Source: Polytrichum commune
Taxonomy: Eukaryota; Streptophyta; Polytrichopsida; Polytrichales; Polytrichaceae
DNA: 60,000 nt
Reading direction: 5' to 3'
NCBI GenBank assembly: GCA_950295325.1
Contig: OX485806.1
Location: forward strand, 28,894,001-28,954,000
Both the position numbers and the translations under genes were made by a program. The notes below the pieces were generated by a model. The model saw only the letters and a program-made list of their open reading frames with translations, was not told the DNA's origin and ran no database searches. How positions within the stretch are numbered: position 1 is the stretch's first letter; the number at the start of each line of letters is the position of its first letter. Shown here piece after piece: positions 41,978-52,899 of this stretch.

Positions 41978-43561
41978 TTGTGCATACACCACAAAACTTC
42001 ACCCCCTGGGCCAAGAGAATATGCACGTCAAATGGACATCATTGGCACCAAACTACAAATACCCACCATATTTACCGCAATTGTACCACCAACACCATTG
42101 ACCACCCCAGTAAACCGCAGTAAGAAATGGTCCCAACTCACATACTCTCCTTTCCCACCGACGACCCAAATTACTAATATCCCACTAATCACTAATCAAA
42201 ACATATGTCTACCCCTCAAATACCAACCGCAATTTTGCTATTATACAGATGGGTCATTTATACCCCCCAAAGCAATAACCCAAGAACATTGGAGGCGAGA
42301 AAAAGCAAGATATGGTGTATACAACCCTTTCAAAAATCTCAAAATCGCAGAAAGACTACCAGGACTCCAAAATATTCTAAGAGCAGAACTCATGGCTATA
42401 CACCACACCCTCCGCCTCCTTACTTCCACATATCATAATGAACCCGCACATATTTTTACAGATTGTCTCAATGTTTTATATCTCATAAACACACAAACAA
42501 AACACCCAACCATACACAACAACCACCCAGATAAGAAAATACTTGAATCTATAGTTAAAATGTTGCAAGACCGCACACAAACCACCACACTTCATAAAGT
42601 CAAAGCCCACACGAACATAAGTGGCAATGAACAAGTTGATAAACTAGCTAAAATGGGATGTACATTAGAACACAAAGATGCCCTAGCAACACACGAACAT
42701 GCCCACCCCACTCCATATTATCTCCAAAAAAATTGGTGGCACTCAATGCAAGACACACCAGATAAAGGCCCCATCCGACACCTTGGAAAATACATCCTTA
42801 AATACGACAAAAAACACAACCTAACAATTATGGCATCCCAAACACACCAATTACACAAATGGCTCGACAACAAAGACATTGACAAACCATTGTCAAATGA
42901 TTATTGGAACAACCCGGTTATCACAGATAAACAAAAAACATGCCTAGTAAAATTTAGAACTGGACAATATATGGGACATGCCAGGAAACAACTCTTCTTT
43001 GGTAGAACCGCATACCCATCCCACACATGCCCAATTTGTAACTCACTAGAAGTAGATACATGGTTACATGTACTCCTTAGATGTAAACAACAACACATTC
43101 ACGCACTAATCACAAATAGACATAACAAAGCTGTCTGGGAAATCCGTAAACTTCTCATCTCAAATAAACTTACCAGACATTATATACTTGTGAATGCAGG
43201 AATACACAACGACTCCCCACAAGAAAACACAGTACCCGCATGGCTACTACCATGCACATGCGACACCCAACGATGTCATTGCAATGCTCGGCTCAAACCC
43301 GACATATTATGTGTCATCGGTCATCCATACAATTCTCCGCCACCAGAAGCACCCACACAAGAAGTCACTATACAATACATAGAATTCACATACTGTAATG
43401 ACAGGTTCTCTGCCGAAACACTAGAAAGAAAAACCATGAAATATCAACCACTTATTAACAACCTCACTACAAGAGGATGGAAGGTAGCCCCACTCATAGT
43501 ACTAGCATCAGGCGCCAGAGCCACAACTCACATCCCCTCGATGAAGGCACTAGAAAGTTAG
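41978..43561 (+). CDS. LINE polyprotein C-terminal part: RNase H, zinc knuckle, PD-(D/E)XK-like nuclease
   Basis: A 527-codon open frame, open further left to about 41,573. RNase H: D91 in YYTDGSF, E137 in RAELMA, D162 in FTDC, H211 in KVKAHTNISG and D221 in the following VDKLAK. A Cys-His knuckle follows at about 351-369 (CPIC ... H ... C). The C terminus resembles the restriction-like endonuclease of site-targeting LINEs: LKPDI with P441-D442, IEFT with E469, a Lys-rich KTMKYQPLI helix and a final GARATTHIP. Roughly 130 residues before the listed start (WIGNGYAHPHTEKYIQQALH onwards) match no domain I recognise. No true start codon is expected because the element is truncated. Confidence 0.8.
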   Translation: MCIHHKTSPPGPREYARQMDIIGTKLQIPTIFTAIVPPTPLTTPVNRSKKWSQLTYSPFPPTTQITNIPLITNQNICLPLKYQPQFCYYTDGSFIPPKAITQEHWRREKARYGVYNPFKNLKIAERLPGLQNILRAELMAIHHTLRLLTSTYHNEPAHIFTDCLNVLYLINTQTKHPTIHNNHPDKKILESIVKMLQDRTQTTTLHKVKAHTNISGNEQVDKLAKMGCTLEHKDALATHEHAHPTPYYLQKNWWHSMQDTPDKGPIRHLGKYILKYDKKHNLTIMASQTHQLHKWLDNKDIDKPLSNDYWNNPVITDKQKTCLVKFRTGQYMGHARKQLFFGRTAYPSHTCPICNSLEVDTWLHVLLRCKQQHIHALITNRHNKAVWEIRKLLISNKLTRHYILVNAGIHNDSPQENTVPAWLLPCTCDTQRCHCNARLKPDILCVIGHPYNSPPPEAPTQEVTIQYIEFTYCNDRFSAETLERKTMKYQPLINNLTTRGWKVAPLIVLASGARATTHIPSMKALES

Positions 43562-43883
43562 AAACACAACTCAAACTTCCTACATCACAAATTAGGCACA
43601 CATTTCAACAAATCAATATAATCGCCATACAATATGCACACTCAATACTAATCCACAAAAGACGGATAGAGAGTAAGCAACCTATCAATAATATACAAAA
43701 CTATACTTAAATCCTAAGGACCCAACATATTCACCTCCAAAGCCCATCCCACCGGTTAAACCGGTAAAAAATCACTAGTTACTAACATAGTGTCTACTCC
43801 TTGAAAAGGGTGAAGTAGTATTACACCCAACGCCATTACCCTGGGGTATGGCTTAGGATGTCTTACGAACAGACACTCTATTC

Positions 43884-43910
43884 ACTCCGGCCCCTAAAAG
43901 GGGCCGGAGT
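43884..43910 (+). other. Terminal stem-loop of the LINE 3' end
   Basis: ACTCCGGCCCC, loop TAAAA, GGGGCCGGAGT: an 11-bp perfect stem immediately before the TCT tail. LINE reverse transcriptases often recognise such 3' hairpins to prime insertion; that role here is inference. Confidence 0.8.
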
Positions 43911-43927
43911 TCTTCTTCTTCTTCTTC

Positions 43928-43940
43928 TTGTGAAATTATG
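43928..43940. repeat. Right target-site duplication of the LINE
   Basis: Exact repeat of the 13 bases at 41,567-41,579. Confidence 0.85.
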
Positions 43941-44261
43941 GTGTGAAAATGCATCAATAATCGTAAATGTGAGCATCCAACCACCTGTAGAGATGTGTTG
44001 AAGTGGAACATCCATTCTTGCTTTATCATTGTATTCAATGGCACCAAGCAGTGTAACCAGTTTCAACATCTTTGGCTTATTGGGATTTGTTACATCCTGC
44101 CTTCAGACACACAAATGAATTTTAATCAATGACATGGCTCCAGCTTCAACACTGCCAATGCTTAATCGTACATGAAGTTGGTTCTCTTTCCAAATGTAGT
44201 CAAACCTCCTCCTCCTTTTCTTTCATCCACTGGTTAAAACCGAATCTAGAGTACGCATCTT

Positions 44262-44684
44262 GCACTTTTATTGGCTTTGTCTGTAGGACAGAGACTATGC
44301 ATCAACTCCTTCGTTTCAAGAGCAAATTTCCTAACCATTTTGTGTTCACACTTGGACGTTACTTGTTCTTGTTATTTTTGGTCCACTGTATTTAATGTGG
44401 ATGTTATATGTAGTTTATATATATATAAGTGCTCCCTAAAATGCATTGAAAGAAATCTAGTTAACTATAGTTATTTCGGTAGTTCTTGATTATTTATTTT
44501 AAAAATTTTGGGTGATAAATGAGTAGCTTCAATCTTTGACCCGTATTTGAGAAGAAGGTGCACAAATCCAAGAAAGGTTTGGTATAATGAATAGCCATGG
44601 ATCGGCATGAGCAAAGTAATCAGCTACAATTGTAGTCTTTCATAGCAAAGGACAGAGCCTCACGGTTCTACCGTTGTCTTGTTC
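44262..44684. repeat. 0.43-kb dispersed repeat, copy B (inverted)
   Basis: Reverse-complement copy of 45,729-46,146. It includes the block TGTCTGTAGGACAGAGACT at its left end and CCTCACGGTTCTACCGTTG near its right end. Standing alone, it lacks the flanking MITE ends seen around copy C. A reading frame conserved between copies (VGQRLCINSFVSRANFL) is most likely a by-product. Confidence 0.75.
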
Positions 44685-45570
44685 TAGATTCAAGAGTGCA
44701 ACTAATTAAGTTGAGGATTTATCTCCACGGAAAGTGAATATGTTCATTCTCCGCACTTACCGAGTAGCGCTATGTGCATAAAATCCTATAAGTTGCAGGA
44801 ATTCGATGCATACCATAGCTTCAACTTCCTGGATCTAGCTTGAAGTCTTTTTCCCATAGGAGACAAGCTGGATTGGACGCCCTCTATCACCAATTCAAAA
44901 ACAACAAGTTAGTTCGATAATCCACAACAACTTATGATCGAGGTAAAAGTGCATATCATGAACGATCAGAACATTTGAGGCCCTTAACTTGCTCAAAGTA
45001 GTCCATGAGAAGATAATGAATCCATAATTGGGAGGTTAATGCAATTGAGTTCATGAAATTTGAATATCATGTGGATTGAATATGATTGATGAGAGCCAAG
45101 ATTTCTTTACGATTCAAAGTAGTTACATAACTTAAGCCCCCCCCCCCCTCAAAGTGCACAATATTAAGCATTGACTTTTTGATCTCTCATAAACTGGATT
45201 TTGTTTAGTTATTAAAATAATACCATCCAAAATCATTTAAAACTTTTTGATGGCCGTTGTGACAAATAAACACCTAGGTGTCGAAAATGGGTCACTTATA
45301 GAATTTGGCGCTACTACCTTTGACAGCTTTGTTGATGATACGACTAGCTTGTAGCTTATAGGATGCCCACACTTACTAGTGTGGGCGACCAACGAATGGC
45401 TCCCACCAACAGGGGTCACTTTTAACTCCAATTTGACTAGTGATAGCCACTGGATGTAACCAGTGCTGGTAGGAACCGCTCATTGGTGGCTTGCACCAGT
45501 AAGTGCGGGTGGACTAGTTCTGTTCCATCAAATTGAGTTTTGAAATACACTTGGTGACCTACTCACAAAG
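44685..45570. other. No gene recognised
   Basis: Between repeat copies B and C. Contains a C run at 45,139-45,148. Nothing codes convincingly. Confidence 0.4.
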
Positions 45571-46213
45571 CTACACTAAATATGATATTTAGTGTCACTT
45601 ACTATTCAGAGTTACACATTCCTATATCCTTTTATTAACAATGTATTTTCTTACTGAGTAAAGATGTTAATGTTCTATAACGCCCAAACAACCAACTTGA
45701 CCTTCATTGGCAAAAAATGAGATGTACAACAAGAAAACGGTAGAACCGTGAGGCTGTGTCCTTTGCTATGAAAGACTACAATTGTAGATGTCCACTTTGC
45801 TCATGCCAATCCATGGCTATTCACTATACCAAACCTTTCTTGGATTTTGTGCACCTTCTTCTCAAATACGGGTCAAGAATTGAAGCTACTCATTTATCAC
45901 CCAAAAGTTTTAAAATAATAATCAAGAACTGCCGAAATAACTATAATTAACTAGATTTCTTTCAATGCATTTTAGGGAGCACTTGTGTGTATATATATAT
46001 AAACTATAGTTAACATCCACATTACATAAAGTGGACCAGAAATAACAAGAACAAGTAACGTCCAAGTGTGAACACAAAGTGGTTAGGAAATTTGCTCTTG
46101 AAACGAAGAAGTTGATGCATAGTCTCTGTCCTACAGACATAGCCAATAAAAAATTATAGCGTTACAAGATTCAAAATAGCAAATGACACTAGATATCATA
46201 TTAAGTGTAGTGC
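45571..46213. mobile_element. Compound MITE, 'CACTAAATAT' family, copy 3, carrying the 0.43-kb repeat
   Basis: The ends are inverted copies over about 36 bp: CTACACTAAATATGATATTT then AGTGTCACTTACTATT at the left, and AATAGCAAATGACACTAGAT then ATCATATTAAGTGTAG at the right. The left internal flank also resembles the small MITE at 5.5 kb. Copy C of the 0.43-kb repeat sits at 45,729-46,146 inside it, so one element has either captured or been invaded by the other. Confidence 0.65.
45729..46146. repeat. 0.43-kb dispersed repeat, copy C
   Basis: Direct match to 34,776-35,180 and inverted match to 44,262-44,684. It lies inside the MITE at 45,571-46,213. Confidence 0.75.
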
Positions 46214-48242
46214 GTACTTAGCTCTTCTTTTTGCTCGATCGATTTGAGGTCGGCAATTTTGAGCAACCGAAACTCTTCATTCGTGTCATCTCCACCATCC
46301 TCGTCTTGTTCCGCCCACACTTTCTATGAATTTCGTATTCACAACGGCAGTACTCCCATGCAAGTGGCAATACAGTTTAGAGGTACAGTTAACAAAGGAA
46401 ACGTTACTCCAAAATCGATGCAAACTGCTTGACCGAAGTTAAAAAAAAAATACCGACTGCTTGAATCGTAGTAACATTCACAGGATCCAAGTTGACATTG
46501 ACTTTTTGTAGAATGAAAAAACACAAGGAGTACTATGCAAAGTTGCAACAGATGATTTAGACAAAGGTCAGAGGCCAGAAAGATTGCTCTCACATTTGGT
46601 GACCTCTGATTGGTTGAGACCCGTGGAATCCTATGTGGAAACTACACATTCCGGCACTGTGTGTACATAAAGATGAAATCAGAGCTACTCTTAGATTCAA
46701 CAAACTGGCCTCGAGTTTGTGGTGTCAATGTAAAATCATCCATTGTGGAAGAAGGGGCACTATGGGTACATGTTTACAACACCTACCATTGGGGAGGGTA
46801 GAAACGTTGATTCTTGTGTAGAATCTGGGAACAACTTTTTTGAGATAATTCAACACCTAAATCGGGATCAAAGACTCCGCTTCAGTTTACTAAGGTGTTC
46901 GTAGTGTGAATCAAGGATATATCTACAGGGAGAAGCTTTTTATTGCACCCTGTATGATAGGTTTTAGGATACGACATTTGGGCTCTATCAGCATACATTT
47001 TCATTGACGTAATATGAGTTGCCTAGTTCTCATGTGCTTAAGTGGGGCTCTAATGTAAACAAGTCCCCGACAAATTGAGGGTTGATTCAACTAGACTCCA
47101 CTATACTCAAAGTCTAATTTAGGGTCTCTGATGCAATTTCCAAAAGCAATTCATCTAAAATAGTCATTCTCAACTGTTTGAAATAGTCCGTGTTACATTC
47201 TTGCCTTCCCAATGGATGAGTTACTGCAAACACCATAAGACCCTACCTTGTCACTATGGTCAATAAGCCGTGGTGTCTACACTAATATGTCCAATTAGGT
47301 TGCCCCATGTTGATTTATCGACATTCGACACTATTTTCAATATATGTTACCACGTAACATAATATAATAAAGGTTAGTTTATTGTGGTTGCCATACATGT
47401 TAATAGAGAAAACCGTAATTTTTTGTGATGTGAATTTTACCCACGATAATTCGCATGGGTGAAGAGGCAACCAATGTGCGAGGCAATTTAATTGCACATA
47501 AGTTACCACTATACATAAACTCATCCATCAAGACGATGAATTTGCAGCACGGTTTTCTATAACCATAAAAAATATTTTTTTGGATCATGCGACTCTTGAA
47601 ATGGCATCAAAGACCCCAAATCAACCTAGTGGAATCCAAATGGAATGTTCCAGCCTTCGACCTATAGGGGCCTTGTTTTTTTTATTAGAGCCCCAACATC
47701 CATGATGGTTGAGTTTACATAGATGCGACGAACCCCATGTTGTTCATTCCAGTATTCCACTTCAAAACAATGATTTTCTCTAAGGTTTGCCACGTGTCAT
47801 TCCTACATTTGTCATGACGCACTTGAATCCCATGTGTGGAAACTACATATCTATGTGTGTATGTATGTAAGTATGTCTACAGGAGATTGTTAAATCGATC
47901 ACGCAGGTTGTTAACATGACCACAAACTTAGAGGCGTCGCGTGGTCACATGACCTGCCAAAATTTGATTTTTCATAACAAACATGAAGAGGAGCAAAATA
48001 TGAGCTCTGCTTCCTCTCTCTTTACATTTCAACTTTGCTTCCCCTCTTGTTGCTATCTATGGCTGGGGCAAACCAACCCGTACAATGGTTCCTTGGAGGC
48101 AAGGGTTCAAGCACCCAACAAGGAACGAGTATAGAGCTTTGCAAGTGTGTGATCCATTTAACAATCCCTTACACATATGTGTGTATATATATAGAGAGAG
48201 AGAGAGAAAGAGAGAGATGTGTATCCTAGATGAAATGGAAAC
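46214..48242. other. No gene recognised; (GA)n microsatellite near the right end
   Basis: AT-rich with short frames only. A GA-repeat occupies about 48,192-48,217, just downstream of the minus-strand GC-rich exon. Confidence 0.4.
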
Positions 48243-48875
48243 TCATGATCTTCTAGATAGATCCAAGCTTGCACTTGCCTTGTACGTCGGCGATGCGCCC
48301 CGCGCGGTCCCGATGCCTTGCTCGACGGTGAAGAATCCGTCTTTGTTCACCCTCGATCCGCGCGGATTGAACTCCGCGACACCACCACCGGACGACGTAG
48401 GTGACTTCAAACTCATCTTCGGCTCACACCCACGCTCGGGGCGCACCTTCACGGGCGTCAAGCTCGAGGACCGCTTCCACCCTTGCGGGACGGAGAACTT
48501 CGGGGACTCCGCTCCTCCTGCACCCCCGGCGACGCCACCTTGTTCGGACATGTTGTCGAAATTGCTGTACTCGTACATGGACGCTCGGCTCGATTTGGGG
48601 CTGAAGTAATCTTGGTGGTATCGGACGTTAATATGGCCCATGTTGAGTTGGCGCAGCCCGTCCAATCGCATCCCGTCGGGGCGCGATTTGGTGGGAATCA
48701 TGAAGTCTGGGTGTAAGCCCAAGCCGCTCGCCAAAATGTCATCTCCAAACTGGGACGTGTTTCGGAGGCTAAATCTCGCCCAGTCTGGTGGGGGCGCAGC
48801 TTTCTTTGCCTTTGCGAGCTTGTATTTGCTCGACCGGCGCACCGAAGGTAACGTTTGCCTCCTGGTTGCCCACAT
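48243..48875 (-). CDS. Unrecognised GC-rich exon, up to 210 codons; possible 5' exon of the TPR gene
   Basis: A 210-codon frame starting at an ATG (48,875) in favourable context (CACAATG) and much richer in GC than its surroundings. The product is basic and low in hydrophobics. It starts MWATRRQTLPSVRRSSKYKL, is Gly/Ser-rich in the middle (GGVAGGAGGAESPK) and has Ser-Pro and Lys-Ser-Pro sites, so it is probably disordered. It has no domain I recognise. Either the frame ends at its own TGA (48,243) or, more likely, it is a first exon spliced to the TPR gene downstream on the same strand. A GTGCAA donor just before the stop would leave one base, the phase the 40,477 exon needs. The splice is unproven. 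Confidence 0.55.
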   Translation of the reverse strand: MWATRRQTLPSVRRSSKYKLAKAKKAAPPPDWARFSLRNTSQFGDDILASGLGLHPDFMIPTKSRPDGMRLDGLRQLNMGHINVRYHQDYFSPKSSRASMYEYSNFDNMSEQGGVAGGAGGAESPKFSVPQGWKRSSSLTPVKVRPERGCEPKMSLKSPTSSGGGVAEFNPRGSRVNKDGFFTVEQGIGTARGASPTYKASASLDLSRRS

Positions 48876-50306
48876 TGTGACTGTTGTCTTTGCAGGAAGT
48901 TGATGTTGTAATAGGTCCGATGGGTTTCGGATGTGGATCTAATCAAAACCCCCACTTCTCCGGAAGGTAGTTCTCCTCCCGGGTTGTTTTATAGAGTTGC
49001 GCGGTGTAGGTAGTATGTCCTGTTCACTTGGATGGCCGAAGAGTCGATGACTACCGCAATTTTAAGAAGCAAAGAAACTTCCCTTCTCGGTCACAATTAT
49101 CTATTGGAGCATCAGCACGGGATAGTGTCTTTAGAACATGGTTTGGAGCTGATAAAACATGTTTAGAAAGCATCATGCGTTGGAGTTGATTTCATACAAT
49201 AAGCAATTTTATAGATCTTCTTAGAAGTGAAAAACTATCACCTAAGGGGGTCTGGATGATGAAACAACATTACAATATATACGAAGCTTTATCTAAATAT
49301 ACTAACTTATAATCCCTCGCTTCCATCAACTTTAGACTTACACTGATATTGGATCAAAAGTATGCATTCTGCAATTTTATTCTAAAATCAAATTGTAACC
49401 AAATAACATTATTACCAGTGAATGGATCAAACAAGGTTTCCCCACTTATATCAATTGCGTCTAATTGCTTCTAAAACCCGTGTTTGAAAAGGTAATCTTA
49501 GTAATGGGTTTCTCTCAATGCCCTCTTTCAGGCTAACCATGTTGCTCCACTTTGTGAAATGACAAGTTATCAATTCATAGGAATCATAAGAAGTAATTTA
49601 GAAAGAAATCTTTTGAAGGGGAGAGACTTGCTACTTCTGGCGGAAGCATCACACTACAATATGATATGTATTCATGTGAGCATGATGAGCATAAACATTG
49701 ATTCTAGTTTTCATAAACATGATGGAAACAACCCACCTACTGGATATAATAGTAGTCAGCAACAGAACGGCACTTCCATTGCCACATTCTCATTTCAACC
49801 TTATTGTATGTTACTTTCGACGTCTGAACTGGATTCCAAGACGCACCCAACTGGGCACGTTTTGTTGAAAAATGTCATGGAGATGGAAGAAGGATCATAA
49901 TATCACATCTGACTTTGAAATTGCCAGGGGTCAGTTTCAATGTCAATCTGATCCTAAGAAATTTGAGAGCATCTTGTGATCATGCACTTGCCATACATGA
50001 CGAATCCTTAGCTGCATCAGATCACGAGCATGAATGTGAGCTGGATTAGATTACTCTGATCAGATGTAATGAGGATTTTGATTTGAATTGCACTTCACTG
50101 GTAATCAAAAAACCGTCTACGCAGACACTCTTCTCAACAGCCTAATAACATACCAAATTAATCTCTTGAAGACTGTGCCCTTTCACGTTTGTGAACGTTT
50201 TGATGCCTCCCATCTTGGCCGTTTCAAATCTCGAGCTCCTGAATCACTCAACTGTCCTGCCTTTTGAAGGGGAGCCACACACGTTCAAAAACGTCGGTTT
50301 CGGAAC
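48876..50306. other. Possible promoter side of the GC-rich exon, then no recognised feature
   Basis: Upstream of the minus-strand ATG at 48,875. No core promoter motif is clear. The open frame at 49,559-49,900 has no recognisable content. Confidence 0.4.
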
Positions 50307-50316
50307 GGAGTTTGGT

Positions 50317-50729
50317 CTCAGGGAGTGCACTTAAAGTTAAGACTAGGAATCACGTGAGTGCGTACTTTTGACCCCCCTATGTATGTACTAAAAAATCATC
50401 TAAAAATTGTAAAAAAAATATGAAGTTGTTAAACACAATCTAAAGTTCTTGTTGTATAAATTTCAAAAAATGATCAATTGTAAATATTTTTAAATTTATT
50501 TTTGAAGCAAAAAACAATGCATTTTAGTTCAAACTTCTATCATTTTTTAAAAATAATCTTTAAAAACTTTTCGTCCTGAAATTTATACCAAGTGATAGAT
50601 ATATACGTAATGATTTGGCACTTAAAAAGTCTTAATTTAAAAACTATTTTAAGGCCAAGTATTGTAGGGGGTATGCCATTAAAACGCACTCACGTGTATT
50701 CCTAACCTTAACTTTAAGTGCACTCCCCG
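50317..50729. mobile_element. Mutator-like MITE, 413 bp
   Basis: The ends carry GGGAGTGCACTTAAAGTTAAG and its complement, with further pairing inward around CACGTGAGTGCGT. An exact 10-bp duplication, GGAGTTTGGT, flanks it at 50,307-50,316 and 50,730-50,739. Target duplications of 9-11 bp fit Mutator-like elements. The interior is AT-rich and non-coding. Confidence 0.78.
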
Positions 50730-50739
50730 GGAGTTTGGT

Positions 50740-52157
50740 AAGCCAAGGTAAAAGAATGTCCTTTATTGATTTTGATCGGAGTTCAAAACAAACAGTTTTA
50801 ATCAATAAAAGAGGAACCAATCTCGAAACTCAGCTCCTTGAATTAGTTAGGCACATGTGAAGGCCAACATTTTTTTACATTGGCTTATCAATTAAACTAT
50901 GTTCTGAAACCGGTATGTTTGAACATGTGTGGCCTCCACTTGAGTGCGTGATTTTTTTTTTAGCATAAACTTATGTGGACGTAATTTATGTACATGTCCG
51001 TTATGTGTGCACAATAGAGTTATCCTTAAGTTCCCTCAAAGTGGGACAAAATCATGGGTTTAATCCATCCTTAAGAACACTTTCTATTAAGGGCTCGTTA
51101 GTTTGTCGTGTATCAATGCCTAATTTTCATCGTTGGAAGATGGGTGAACTTTTGGGACCTCCTTTTTCCATCCCTCAAATTTTGAGAGAACTTTAAGATC
51201 TAAAATTGGGTATGCACATGAAACCCGTGGTCTTAAATCTTGGGACCAACCTATGCAAGGCTAACTTGCCCCACCCATCCTAGTAGGACAAGTCAATAAG
51301 CCGGTTTTAAGTAGCCCAACACCACTCTTTGTGTATGGTAATTCAAACACTAAAAAAAGTTGGGTGACTTTGTGTTAATTCCCATAAATTCAGGGTTTGG
51401 GACTAAACCCATGGTTTCATTTGCTTAACTTTACACATAACTTTAATGCACCCCACACTTTAAATTCCACAAGTCAGTCATTTGGGGATGGCATAGTCTT
51501 ATGACTTGTTCTTGGCCCCTAGATGGCTCTAGTTTTTACTTTTATAAAATCGGTTAAGAAATTTACTAGTTTCGTAGATTATAAAACCATATGGTGAGCA
51601 AGAACACGTGGCCTTGTCACACGATTCATGTAGTTCACAATTGTGATATTAATGTTAGGGGGCTCCATCAAAGGTAGACATTGTTACCTAAGAGAAAGGC
51701 CACACTGTAAGGGACTCATGAAGAATGGATGGAAAGTGGATGATAATATATTTTCAAGGGTCAAAAGAGGCCCTCCTTTTAAAGCAACCCCCGACCCCTC
51801 AATATACCTTTTACGTTGGCCCAAACCATGGGAAAGGAGCCATACTTTCAAAGGCTTGGATATAGGCGTGAATACCCATATGATTCATTTTCACACATGG
51901 AAAAAGTAACATACACTTTGCCTCAAAAAACAAATATACGGTAATTGCCCCTATGCTTTGTGGGGGGAGAATGTGTGTTACCACTTTGTAATGAAAATCG
52001 TGAAGGGTAAAGTGCATTACCCTCTTTTCTTTTCTTGCCGACCTCCCATCTTTAGCTCCAACCTTAGGCTTTGGCCATGAGAATGAATCCCTAATCATTT
52101 TCCATCCCTTTTCCATGATCATGATACACACTTGCCTATGGAGTCACCTTGCTTTAA
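50740..52157. other. No gene recognised
   Basis: AT-rich. A short motif similar to the Stowaway end (AGAGTTATCCTTAAG) appears at about 51,016. The frame at 51,643-51,909 has no family signature. Confidence 0.4.
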
Positions 52158-52899
52158 CTCCTAATGTCCTATACCAACATAATTTGGTCAAGAGCAATTT
52201 GCTTTGTCCCTTTCACACTAGTTCAGATGGTTTTTTAACTGTGTCAACTACTCCTCTTGTTCATGTTTAAGTAAGCTATGTTCTACCACGCGGATCATTT
52301 TGATTTAACACATTAGTTATTTTTGGATTAATTTAAATATGGGTGTGTGCTCTTAACTAGTTTACAATGAAATGAGTCCACAAACCAAACCTTGACAATT
52401 GTCGCATCCGCTGTTGAAGGACAACATATCTTGCAACATGTTTTTTTTTGTTGATTCCTATGTGCAAATGATTCCCAATCGACCTAAACATTTTCATGAC
52501 ACTCAAACACAACAAATCCTAAACATCCATTGTTGAAATTTTAATTGGACACATGTTGGTGGGATGTAAATCCATGTGGAAGGTGCGCAATTGTGGCATT
52601 GCTGTCTCAAATCAAAGCTCTCAAAAAAATCACAAAAGAATGGTTTTAGGATTCGGGAGCTAATTTGAGTAGGTATATTGCCCTTCTATTGAATGAGGGT
52701 AACATTTTGTCATTTGGAGATGATTTGAGTGGAGGTTCGATCGAAAAACCAACTCCTAACTTAATTTCTAAATTGTTGCCCCTCAAGACCACTATTGACA
52801 TTCCTATTATAATGTCCTACAAAATAGAATTTCAACGTTTAAAATTTGACATGTGAGTGGTCACCTCTAACATACAAACATCAATACAATTGGATTTGT
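52158..52899. repeat. Dispersed 0.7-kb repeat, copy 2
   Basis: Direct-orientation partner of 4,440-5,183. See that entry for shared blocks. Confidence 0.65.

Larger units (their letters stand above)
41580..43927 (+). mobile_element. 5'-truncated non-LTR retrotransposon (LINE), about 2.35 kb
   Basis: Bracketed by a 13-bp duplication. It contains one long open frame, a 3' region, a strong terminal stem-loop at 43,884-43,910 and a TCT-repeat tail at 43,911-43,927. The reading frame is already open at the left junction, so the insertion begins inside the protein: 5' truncation, typical of target-primed reverse transcription. The reverse transcriptase itself is missing. The plus strand is A/C-rich and G-poor, unlike the neighbouring DNA. 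An intact frame implies a fairly recent insertion. Confidence 0.85.

Noticed and set aside
44271-46146. A conserved small protein encoded by the 0.43-kb repeat (frames at 44,271-44,489 and 45,922-46,146)
   Set aside because: The frames match because the repeat copies are similar; the third copy breaks the frame and there is no codon-biased substitution pattern visible.
49559-49900. A 113-codon frame as a gene
   Set aside because: No recognisable motif, no neighbouring exons and composition like the surrounding intergenic DNA.
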